Origin: Fidelibacterota bacterium
GTDB lineage: Bacteria > Pseudomonadota > Alphaproteobacteria > Rhodospirillales > Rhodospirillaceae
Length of the DNA: 64,000 nt
NCBI GenBank assembly: GCA_947475895.1
Contig: CANJMF010000003.1
Location: 62,001-126,000, forward strand
Direction of reading: 5' to 3'
The notes under the pieces: model-generated
What the model was told of the DNA's origin: nothing
The model's input: the letters and a program-made list of their open reading frames with translations, nothing else
Databases searched by the model: none
Program-made: the position numbers and the translations under genes
In this document: in pieces, positions 45,814 through 53,407 of the stretch
Position numbering within the stretch: the first letter of the stretch is position 1
Layout: each line of letters begins with the position of its first letter

Positions 45814-46181
45814 GTGAGGTCGTAACGGCAAGTTTCACCCAAGCTCGGGCGTTTGACGGCAACGCTCGTAAGTTGCGGCAATTGCGGGCGCAGCTGTTCG
45901 GCAATCCAATGCGCGAGATTCTCGAGCGACGGTGTACCGAGGCCCGGGATGTCGTTGAGGAAATGGTGATCGAGCTTTTCGCGCACGTCCGCGATGGCTT
46001 TACCGACGATTTCAAAATCCACCACGCAACCGGTCACGGCATCAGGCTCGCCCGCCAACGCCACTTCGACTTTGAACGAGTGTCCATGCACGCGCGTGTT
46101 CTCGTGGCCCGCCGGCTTATGTCCGAACGAATGCGCGGCTTCGAATTGGAATTCTTTGACGATGTGATAACGGGCGGTCAT
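45810..46181 (-). CDS. queD: 6-carboxy-5,6,7,8-tetrahydropterin synthase
   Basis: 123 residues from ATG 46181; longer readings would enter queE. Converts 7,8-dihydroneopterin triphosphate to 6-carboxytetrahydropterin. Zinc-binding His residues lie in AAHSFGH and RVHGHSFKVEV, with the catalytic Cys in VTGCVVDFEIV and LDHHFLNDI. It is placed 5 bp after queE and overlaps queC. Confidence 0.96.
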   Translation of the reverse strand: MTARYHIVKEFQFEAAHSFGHKPAGHENTRVHGHSFKVEVALAGEPDAVTGCVVDFEIVGKAIADVREKLDHHFLNDIPGLGTPSLENLAHWIAEQLRPQLPQLTSVAVKRPSLGETCRYDLT

Positions 46182-46186
46182 GGCAA

Positions 46187-46822
46187 TCAGGGAATACCGA
46201 GATACTTGTGGGTTTGCAACGACAGGCGCCATTTCGGGTGTGCCAAGCAATAGTCGATGGCCTTGCGGCTGTTGTCGGCGCGCGCCGCATTGTCCATGGG
46301 CTGTAAGAACCGGTGCGTGAACGCGAGCGTTTCGTAGCGGGCAGGGTCGGCGCCGTCCTGCGGATAAATCAATTTCAGTTCATCGCCGCCGCGCAAGACC
46401 AGTTCGGCGTCGGCCTTCGGGCTCACGCAAATCCAATCGAGGCCTTGCGGCGCTTCGAGCGTGCCGTTTGTCTCCACTGCGATTTTGAATTCACGCGCAT
46501 GCAACGCCGCAATCAATGCGGCATCGATTTGCAGCAAGGGCTCGCCGCCGGTGCAGACAACAAATCGCTCCGCGCCGCCGTTGCCCAGCCACGCGGCTGA
46601 GATGGCGTTCGCGAGCGCATCGGCGTCGGCGAACTTACCGCCGCCGTCGCCGTCCGTGCCGACAAAGTCGGTGTCGCAAAAGCGGCACACGGCGCTGGCG
46701 CGGTCGCGCTCAAGGCCGCTCCATAGATTGCAGCCGGCGAAGCGGCAGAACACGGCAGGCTTACCGGTGTTCGCGCCTTCGCCTTGCAGAGTATAGAAAA
46801 TCTCTTTGACCGCGTACGTCAT
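46187..46822 (-). CDS. queE: 7-carboxy-7-deazaguanine synthase
   Basis: 211 residues. Radical-SAM enzyme that forms the deazapurine ring. FYTLQGEGANTGKPAVFCRFAGC and the modified cluster motif CRFCDTDFVG are present, with a GGEPLLQ SAM-binding turn. The cluster spacing is the long CxxxxxxxxxxxxxxCxxC form used by part of this family. It is first in the queuosine operon. Confidence 0.95.
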   Translation of the reverse strand: MTYAVKEIFYTLQGEGANTGKPAVFCRFAGCNLWSGLERDRASAVCRFCDTDFVGTDGDGGGKFADADALANAISAAWLGNGGAERFVVCTGGEPLLQIDAALIAALHAREFKIAVETNGTLEAPQGLDWICVSPKADAELVLRGGDELKLIYPQDGADPARYETLAFTHRFLQPMDNAARADNSRKAIDYCLAHPKWRLSLQTHKYLGIP

Positions 46823-46898
46823 GGCCCGCCTGTGTCACGAGGCGTTCACATACGCTTTCAGAGCCCAAGAATCCAGGCCAGGAGGCCGCCTTTTCGCC

Positions 46899-48167
46899 CT
46901 AGAGCCAGCTGAGCGCGCCGATGGTGGCGCCCGACAAACATGTGGCTAAAGTGCCTGAAATGAGCGTGCGGGGCGCCAGATCCAGGATTTCGGCCCGCCG
47001 CTCGGGCACCATGGCGCAAAGTCCGCCGATCATGATGCCCAATGAGCCGAAGTTGGCGAACCCGCACAAAGCATAGGTCATGATCAGGCGGCTGCGCTCG
47101 GACAGCATTTCGGGCGGGAGGTGCGAAAGGTCGCTATAGGCAATCAGCTCGTTCAGCACGGTCTTGGTGCCCAGCAGCGCGCCGGCCGTTGGGGCTTCCG
47201 ACCAGGGGATGCCCAGCAGCCACGCCAAGGGTGACATCACCCATCCAAAGATGCGCTGGATGGTTAGCGGCGCACCTGCGAGATCGGGCAGGACGCCGAT
47301 GATCTGGTTAGCGAGGCTCACGAGTGCCACAAAGACGAGCAGCATGGCCACCACACCGATTAAAAGCTGCATGCCGTCCATGATGCCGCGGGTCAGTACC
47401 GACATCATATTGTCGCCGGGCTCGCTGGTCAGGACGACGTCGGCGACTTCGCTTCCGGTACGAAGAAGGGCTGAGTCTTCAGGCACCATGATGAACGACG
47501 CGATCACGGCCGCGGGGGTCGCGAGAATGGATGCGGCCAAGATCTGGCCAAGTGGATTGGGGATCACGCCGTCCAGCATGGTGGCGTAAAGAACCATCAC
47601 CGTTCCGGCCACCGTCGCCATGCCTGCGGTCATGATCACGAACAATCCCGCGCGGGTTTCCGTGCGCAGATAAGGACGGATCACCAGGGGCGCTTCGACC
47701 ATGCCGACAAAAACGTTCATGACGGCCGAGACGCCGGCCGGGCCGTCGAGGCCCATGGTTTTGCGCAAAACCCACGCAAAGGCCCGTACGACCGGTTGAA
47801 TGATGTTCCAGTGAAACAGTAGGGCTGAAAGCGCGCTGATCACCAGAATCAACGGCAGCGATTGGAAGGCCAGCACGAAGGACGAGCCTGCTCCGGATGC
47901 CATCCACGGGGCCTCGCCGCCGCCAAGGTATCCGAAAACGAAGGTGGTGCCGACGCGGGTCGCCGCGTTCAGACCGTCGACCGCGCCGTTCAGCAATGCG
48001 AAGAACCTCTGAACCAGGGGAATCTTCAGCAGCGCGATGGCCAGCACGACCTGAAGGGCAATGCCCATGCCGATTGTCCGCCAGGCGACGGCGCCTTTGC
48101 GCTCACTCATAAGCCACGCCAAGCCCAGCAAAATGGCAAAACCGGCCGCGCTTTGAAGTGAAAGCAT
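46899..48167 (-). CDS. Concentrative nucleoside transporter (NupC/CNT family)
   Basis: 422 residues from ATG 48167 (GAGGGG upstream) with about ten membrane segments. It imports nucleosides by cation symport. The family blocks are SALLFHWNIIQPVVRAFAWVL, FVGMVEAPLVIRPYL, and the later GTKTVLNELIAYSDL and CGFANFGSLGIMIGGL, which hold nucleoside and cation contacts. It is monocistronic, divergent from phoU. Confidence 0.94.
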   Translation of the reverse strand: MLSLQSAAGFAILLGLAWLMSERKGAVAWRTIGMGIALQVVLAIALLKIPLVQRFFALLNGAVDGLNAATRVGTTFVFGYLGGGEAPWMASGAGSSFVLAFQSLPLILVISALSALLFHWNIIQPVVRAFAWVLRKTMGLDGPAGVSAVMNVFVGMVEAPLVIRPYLRTETRAGLFVIMTAGMATVAGTVMVLYATMLDGVIPNPLGQILAASILATPAAVIASFIMVPEDSALLRTGSEVADVVLTSEPGDNMMSVLTRGIMDGMQLLIGVVAMLLVFVALVSLANQIIGVLPDLAGAPLTIQRIFGWVMSPLAWLLGIPWSEAPTAGALLGTKTVLNELIAYSDLSHLPPEMLSERSRLIMTYALCGFANFGSLGIMIGGLCAMVPERRAEILDLAPRTLISGTLATCLSGATIGALSWL

Positions 48168-48269
48168 CCGTAATGTCCCCTCGTGTAAGTCAGATTGATG
48201 ACAAGACCAGGGAAACACAAACGGATTCCGGGCGTAAAAAGGGGGGCTGTCGAGCTGCCGGGGACGATC

Positions 48270-48297
48270 GTCACAAATATTTCACCGCTCCGTCATA
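48270..48297 (+). promoter_or_regulatory. Pho-box-like triple direct repeat upstream of phoU
   Basis: GTCAC at 48270, TTCAC at 48281 and GTCAT at 48292 recur exactly every 11 bp with AT-rich spacers, the layout of PhoB sites. It is 70-90 bp before the phoU start codon. Confidence 0.55.
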
Positions 48298-48363
48298 GGG
48301 CTCTGGCTTATTTCCCTTAGATCAGACTGTGATAGATTTCCCAGCGCAGAAGGACAGCGCCCC

Positions 48364-49098
48364 ATGAATCCCGGCGATCACTCGCATACCGTTTCCGCCT
48401 TCGACAACGACCTGGCCCAGCTTGAGCGGCGGGTGTTGGAGATGGGCGGCCTGGCCGAATCCCAACTCAAGGCGGCCATGGAAGCGCTTATGAAGCGCGA
48501 CGTCGATGCCGCCGAGCGCGTCATCAGCCGCGATCCGGAGCTTGATGAGTGCGAACGCCAGATCGAAGCCTCTGCGCTCTCGATCATCGCGCGCCGTCAG
48601 CCCATGGCCAACGATCTGCGCTATGTGTTCGGGAACGTGAAAATCTCCGGCAGCTTGGAGCGCATCGGCGACTACGCCAAGAATATCGCCAAGCGCACGA
48701 TCATCCTGGCGCGCTCACCCGGCGTGCAGGTGCCGGCGGAATTGGGTCCGCTGGGCGTCGCTGCTTTGCGTTCGCTGCGCGAAGTCATGGACTCGTTTAC
48801 GACCCGCGATGCGCAAAAGGCCGAGATGGTGTGGCAGCACGATCATGAGCTCGACGACCTTGTGGCCCGCGTCATGCGCAATGTGATCTCGACCATGTCG
48901 CAAGATTTGTTGGGCAAGCGCAAAGACGCCGAGATCGAGGGTTCGACGCATCTCTTGTTCATTACCAAGAACCTTGAGCGCGTCGGCGATCACGCGACCA
49001 ATATCGCTGAAGTGATTCAGTTCCAGTTGTCGGGTGGTTGGAAAACCGCGCAGCGCCCCAAAGGCGGCGATAGCCTACAGTCGATCTTGGCCAGCTAA
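48364..49098 (+). CDS. phoU: Phosphate signalling protein PhoU
   Basis: 244 residues with two three-helix PhoU repeats. It links the Pst transporter and PhoR to restrain the phosphate-starvation response. Both metal-binding stretches show: SGSLERIGDYAKNIAKR and TKNLERVGDHATNIAEV. No pstSCAB, phoR or phoB are within reach, so this phoU stands alone. Its 3' end overlaps the convergent EAL gene by 4 bp. Confidence 0.96.
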   Translation: MNPGDHSHTVSAFDNDLAQLERRVLEMGGLAESQLKAAMEALMKRDVDAAERVISRDPELDECERQIEASALSIIARRQPMANDLRYVFGNVKISGSLERIGDYAKNIAKRTIILARSPGVQVPAELGPLGVAALRSLREVMDSFTTRDAQKAEMVWQHDHELDDLVARVMRNVISTMSQDLLGKRKDAEIEGSTHLLFITKNLERVGDHATNIAEVIQFQLSGGWKTAQRPKGGDSLQSILAS

Positions 49099-50771
49099 GC
49101 CGCCGCGCGACGCGACAGCTTCTTTTCAAATTCCGAGGCTTCCAGCGGCTTTGAGAAGTAAAAGCCCTGGATCACATCGCAGCCGTTTTCCTTCAGGAAT
49201 TCGACGTGCTCGAGCAATTCGGCGCCCTCGGCGACGACTTCGAGATTTAAGCCCCGTGAAAGGCCGATGATGGCGCGGGCGATTTCCTTGGTGTTCTGAT
49301 TTTCCTGAACGTCCTTCACGAACGCGCGGTCGATCTTCAGCGTCGTGATGGGAAAGCGCGAGAGATAGCTCAGGCTTGAATAGCCCGTGCCGAAATCGTC
49401 GATGGACAGGCCGCAACCCAAATCGCGCACCGCCTGCATGCGCGCGATGGCGGCTTCAACATCGTTCATCAACATGCTTTCGGTGATTTCAAGCTCCAGC
49501 CATTTCGGCTCGAGCTTCGCGTCCGCGAGCGCGCTTTTAACGACGTCGAGCAAATTCTTGGCGCGAAATTGATGTGCGGAAACGTTCACCGACATGCGGA
49601 TAGGATCGTATCCCGCATCCTGCCAGCGTTTAGTCTGAAAGCAGGCGTCGCGTAAGCACCAGGTGCCGATGTCGACAATGAGGCCGGTCTCTTCGGCCAC
49701 CGGAATGAATTCAGCCGGGCTGATGAGGCCGTGCACGGGGTCGCGCCAGCGAATTAACGCTTCGGCGCCTTTTACACGGCCGGTGCTGGCGTCCACCTTG
49801 GGCTGGTAATAAAGCACGAACTCCTCGTTCACCAATGCGTTGCGCATGCGCTTTTCGAGATCGAGGCGGTTGCGTGCCTTGGCGTTCATTTCGCTAGCGA
49901 AGAATCGATACTGATCGCCGCCGGTCGTCTTGGCGAATTGCATAGCGCTCAAGCCATCTTTCAACAGATCGTCGAAGTCCTCACCATCCGTCGGGTAGAT
50001 GCTGATGCCGATGGAGAAGGTGACGAAGACTTCTTCGCCTTTCAGCGAGAAGCCTTTTTTCATGGCGTTGAGGACTTTTTCCGCAACGATCACGCTGTCG
50101 TCGATGGCGCTGATGGGCGTCATGACAGCGAATTTGTCGCCGTCGAGACGCGCCGCCGTATCACTCATACGAATGACTTTCGATAGGCGCTCGGCCACTT
50201 CTTTTAAAAGCTGATCGCCCGCCGTATAGCCAAGGGCGTCGTTGATAACGGTGAAGCGATCCAGGCCCATGACCAGCAGCGCGATGGATTTATTGGCACG
50301 CTTAGCGTTGAGGATGTTCTGTCCGACACGGTCGGCGAGCAGGCCGCGATCTGGAAGGCCGGTGAGGGCGTCATGACCTGCGCGGTGTATCTCGCCGGTT
50401 TCGGCATCACTTTGAAAGGAGTCCGATAAAATGACCGCGACGAATTGACTGGCGTTGCCCGCAGTGTCGCGGATCGGGGTCATGCTCATCCCATGAACCT
50501 GCGCCCGGCCGTCGGCATGTTTAGAGCGGACTGATTCATAGTGCCGGGTCTGGGGCTCTTCCGACCATACCTCGTCGCAAAACTCGGGGTCGTTCAAATC
50601 GCGGAAGAGCTCGCGGGCGTCTTTGCCCACCAACATGGGCAGGGAAAAGCCGGTCAGTTTTTGAAACGCAGGATTGATTTGTTTGATGTTGCCGGCACGG
50701 TCGGTGACCATGACCGCATCGGCTGTGGCGTCCAGTACAGCGTCAAAGAGCGCTTCTGCTTCGGCCACCAT
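49095..50771 (-). CDS. PAS-GGDEF(degenerate)-EAL protein, cyclic di-GMP phosphodiesterase
   Basis: 558 residues from ATG 50771. PAS sensor (about residues 5-115), then a GGDEF domain whose signature reads LDGDKF rather than GGDEF, then an intact EAL domain (GAEALIRWRDPVHG; LELEITESMLMND; DDFGTGYSSLSYLSRFP; LKIDRAFV). The cyclase is probably inactive and may regulate the phosphodiesterase, a common design. There is no membrane segment, so the signal is cytoplasmic. Ligand unknown. The start has GGGGA upstream. Confidence 0.93.
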   Translation of the reverse strand: MVAEAEALFDAVLDATADAVMVTDRAGNIKQINPAFQKLTGFSLPMLVGKDARELFRDLNDPEFCDEVWSEEPQTRHYESVRSKHADGRAQVHGMSMTPIRDTAGNASQFVAVILSDSFQSDAETGEIHRAGHDALTGLPDRGLLADRVGQNILNAKRANKSIALLVMGLDRFTVINDALGYTAGDQLLKEVAERLSKVIRMSDTAARLDGDKFAVMTPISAIDDSVIVAEKVLNAMKKGFSLKGEEVFVTFSIGISIYPTDGEDFDDLLKDGLSAMQFAKTTGGDQYRFFASEMNAKARNRLDLEKRMRNALVNEEFVLYYQPKVDASTGRVKGAEALIRWRDPVHGLISPAEFIPVAEETGLIVDIGTWCLRDACFQTKRWQDAGYDPIRMSVNVSAHQFRAKNLLDVVKSALADAKLEPKWLELEITESMLMNDVEAAIARMQAVRDLGCGLSIDDFGTGYSSLSYLSRFPITTLKIDRAFVKDVQENQNTKEIARAIIGLSRGLNLEVVAEGAELLEHVEFLKENGCDVIQGFYFSKPLEASEFEKKLSRRAAA

Positions 50772-50917
50772 TACATCCCCAAACCGACCCACCTTGCCCG
50801 ATAATATTCCATTTGTTGTACGGCTCCGCAACCGTCACGTCGGCGGACGTTTTGTGAAAATACGCAGAAAATCAATTGCTTATATGTGTTGTTGGGCGCG
50901 GATAACGCGGCGGTCCG

Positions 50918-51352
50918 CTATGGCTCGTTTCGCAGATTTTCGACCATCCGGCCCAGGAGGCGGAAGATTGCGTCCTGATCGGCGGCCGAGATTTGCGCCA
51001 AAGTCCGGTTAGCAACCTGACGGACACCCTCAAGGACGTCATTGCGGGCGTCCTTGGCTTTGGGCGTCAGGAACACGAGGGCGCGTCGGCGGTCGGCGTC
51101 GTCCACTTTGCGCTTGATGAGCCCGTCGCGCTCCATGCGTTCGAGCGTGTTCGCCATGGTCGGCTGCTCGACGTTGATGCGCCGGCACAGTTCCGCCTGT
51201 GTTAGGCCGTCTTGTTCGAACAACATCACGAGGGGTGCGAATTGTCCGGGGGCCACGCCGCGCGCGCGCAAGACTTCCTGAAGCCGTCGATCAAACAATC
51301 GGCTCAAGAGGCCTATTTGGTATCCAAGGGAATCAAGGCGCCGTAGGGCCAT
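50918..51352 (-). CDS. MarR-family transcriptional regulator
   Basis: 144 residues, normal length. Winged helix: GLTQAELCRRINVEQPTMANTLERMERDGLIKR, and the wing VDDADRRRALVFLTPKAK. MarR dimers usually repress nearby genes and respond to small ligands. It is immediately downstream (18 bp) of the lipoprotein gene on the same strand. Confidence 0.92.
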   Translation of the reverse strand: MALRRLDSLGYQIGLLSRLFDRRLQEVLRARGVAPGQFAPLVMLFEQDGLTQAELCRRINVEQPTMANTLERMERDGLIKRKVDDADRRRALVFLTPKAKDARNDVLEGVRQVANRTLAQISAADQDAIFRLLGRMVENLRNEP

Positions 51353-51370
51353 GGGAGATGACGGGGATGA

Positions 51371-51745
51371 CTAGGGCAGTTTGTCTCTATCTTGGCCTTT
51401 TGCGTAACCCTTTGATTCCATGCAGTCGGCGAATTGCTTGGAGAAGTCCTTCACGTCCGCGCCGCGATCGGCGAGCTGTAAAGGGGTCTCGCCGCGCGAC
51501 AAGCCGGTCTGGCTGCCGGGCGCCGGCAAGGGGCTATAATCGGCGCGTTGTTTGCGATTGCGCGACAAAGTGGCGTCTTCCGCGCGCGCATTACAGGTCG
51601 CTTCGTCGGCTTTGGCTTCTTGTGCGCTCTTATGCGTGTTAACCCACCTGTCATCGGCACATCCCGCCAAAAGCAATCCGGTCAACGCGAGCGCAAACAC
51701 GCTTGCGGGCTTGACCGCATATCGCTGACCTGTTTGTTTCGCCAC
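51371..51745 (-). CDS. Hypothetical lipoprotein
   Basis: 124 residues, not recognised. The N-terminus ends in a lipobox LLAGC (Cys about residue 29 from GTG 51745), so it should be lipidated. The mature part is polar, with Cys in EATCNARAED and FADCMESKGY, the second a pattern of small proteins with conserved C...DCMxxKGY ends. GTG 51745 is favoured by GGAGG 5 nt upstream; ATG 51757 is the alternative. Confidence 0.65.
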   Translation of the reverse strand: MAKQTGQRYAVKPASVFALALTGLLLAGCADDRWVNTHKSAQEAKADEATCNARAEDATLSRNRKQRADYSPLPAPGSQTGLSRGETPLQLADRGADVKDFSKQFADCMESKGYAKGQDRDKLP

Positions 51746-51785
51746 GAAGACCTCCATCTAACGGCTCTTGGAGAAGGATAATCGC

Positions 51786-52232
51786 ATGGTAACCCCGGCT
51801 CAATCCAGCGCGCAAAACGGATATCTGTTCGAAGACCTTGCTGTGGGCATGACGGCAAGTGCTGCGCGCACGGTGGGTGAGTCCGATATCGTGAAATTCG
51901 CGGATGTGTCTGGCGATCATAACCCCGTGCACCTTGACGCTGCTTACGCGGCGACAACGATGTTCAAGGAGCGCATCGCGCACGGCATGCTTGCGGCCAG
52001 TTTTATTTCCGCGCTTTTAGCGTCGGAACTGCCCGGGCGCGGCTGTATCTATGTTTCTCAAAGCCTGAAGTTCAAGGCGCCGGTCAAAATCGGCGATGAA
52101 GTGACGAGCCGCATCGAAGTCATGTCGCTCATTCCGGAAAAAAAGTTCGTGACCCTCAAAACGCAATCGCTGGTGCGCGGCAAAGTGGTTGTGGACGGCG
52201 AGGCCACGGTGATGGTCCCGTCGCGCGGCTAA
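51786..52232 (+). CDS. MaoC-family (R)-specific enoyl-CoA hydratase
   Basis: 148 residues from ATG 51786 (AGAAGGA upstream). Single hot-dog domain with the hydratase-2 motif FADVSGDHNPVHLDAAYA (catalytic Asp and His), then RIAHGMLAASFISALL. Members hydrate trans-2-enoyl-CoA to (R)-3-hydroxyacyl-CoA, feeding PHA synthesis or related pathways. Substrate range is unproven. The gap to ribF is only 6 bp. Confidence 0.92.
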   Translation: MVTPAQSSAQNGYLFEDLAVGMTASAARTVGESDIVKFADVSGDHNPVHLDAAYAATTMFKERIAHGMLAASFISALLASELPGRGCIYVSQSLKFKAPVKIGDEVTSRIEVMSLIPEKKFVTLKTQSLVRGKVVVDGEATVMVPSRG

Positions 52233-52238
52233 CATCAG

Positions 52239-53219
52239 ATGCGTGTCTTCCGCACTTGGAGTGAAGTTCCGCCGCCGCTGAAAGGTGGCGTGATCGCGCT
52301 CGGTAATTTCGACGGCTTACATTGCGGCCACCAGGCCGTGATCGGGCGAGCGGTCGAGATCGCGCGTCAAGGCGGCACAGCGGCGGCTGTCATGACCTTC
52401 GAGCCGCACCCGCGCATGTTCTTTAAGCCCGATCAAGAACCCTTCCTGCTCAGCCCTTTCCGCATGAAAGCGCGGCTGATCGAAGCGTTGGGTGCTGATT
52501 ATCTTTACGTTCAAACCTTCGACCGCGAATTCTCGCAGCGCTCGGCGGAGAATTTTGTGTCCGAGATTTTGGTGAAAGGCCTCGGCCTGTCGCACCTCGT
52601 CGTCGGTGAAGACTATGTGTTCGGTCATCAGCGCAAAGGCAATGTCGCACTCTTGCGCGAACTCGCACCGCGCTACGAATTTGAGGTCAGTGCCATCGGA
52701 GAAATGAAGCTCGGGGGCGATGTGCGCTATTCGTCCACGGCTACACGCACTTATCTGAAAGAAGGACAACCCGAAGCCGCAGCGCATTTACTGGGGCGAT
52801 ATTGGGAAATCGAAGGCCGTGTCGAAACCGGCAAACAGCTCGGACGTACGCTCGGGTTTCCAACGGCCAACCTGCGCTACCGCGACTATCTTCATCCGAA
52901 AAAGGGCGTCTATGCGATCCGCGCGGGCGTCGACAAAGGCGCCGAGACGGTTTGGCACGATGGCGTTGCCAACTTCGGCAACCGTCCCACCTTCGACAAC
53001 ACGGATGTGCTGCTCGAAGCGCACTTGTTCGATTTCGATGAAAACCTCTACGCCAAACATCTGCGTGTGGCGCTGATCGACTATCTGCGGCCCGAGCAGA
53101 AATTCGACGGCCTCGACGCCCTTAAAGCCCAGATCGCCCGCGATAGCGCTACCGCCCGCGAACTTCTGGCTCGCCGGGGCTTCGGCACAGCGCCCGCGCC
53201 CTTTGTCGCGGCGCCATAG
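52239..53219 (+). CDS. ribF: Bifunctional riboflavin kinase / FAD synthetase
   Basis: 326 residues. The N-terminal nucleotidyltransferase half has ALGNFDGLHCGHQAVI, TFEPHPRMFF and VVGEDYVFGHQRKGN; the C-terminal riboflavin kinase half has LGRTLGFPTANL and GVANFGNRPTF. It makes FMN and then FAD from riboflavin. It sits upstream of ileS and lspA in the frequent ribF-ileS-lspA order. Confidence 0.97.
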   Translation: MRVFRTWSEVPPPLKGGVIALGNFDGLHCGHQAVIGRAVEIARQGGTAAAVMTFEPHPRMFFKPDQEPFLLSPFRMKARLIEALGADYLYVQTFDREFSQRSAENFVSEILVKGLGLSHLVVGEDYVFGHQRKGNVALLRELAPRYEFEVSAIGEMKLGGDVRYSSTATRTYLKEGQPEAAAHLLGRYWEIEGRVETGKQLGRTLGFPTANLRYRDYLHPKKGVYAIRAGVDKGAETVWHDGVANFGNRPTFDNTDVLLEAHLFDFDENLYAKHLRVALIDYLRPEQKFDGLDALKAQIARDSATARELLARRGFGTAPAPFVAAP

Positions 53220-53342
53220 AATTATCTATATTTATCAATAGCTAACCGGGGGTTTGCGGTCGCATCCCTTGAACCGCTCGGCGGTCCCTGTTAGACACCC
53301 CGCCATGCACATGAATCGGACCTCCGTCGCGCGAATTAGCCG

Positions 53343-53364
53343 CCCCATTCCTTAAGGGATGGGG
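53343..53364 (+). repeat. Stable hairpin in the ileS leader
   Basis: CCCCATTCC and GGGATGGGG form a 9-bp stem (one T-G wobble) with a TTAA loop, 44 nt before the ileS ATG. No T run follows, so it is not a simple terminator. The 188-bp leader holds no gene. Confidence 0.5.
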
Positions 53365-53407
53365 AGCTACCCACTTCGCCACCGCTTCATCGACGGAACT
53401 TTGCGCC

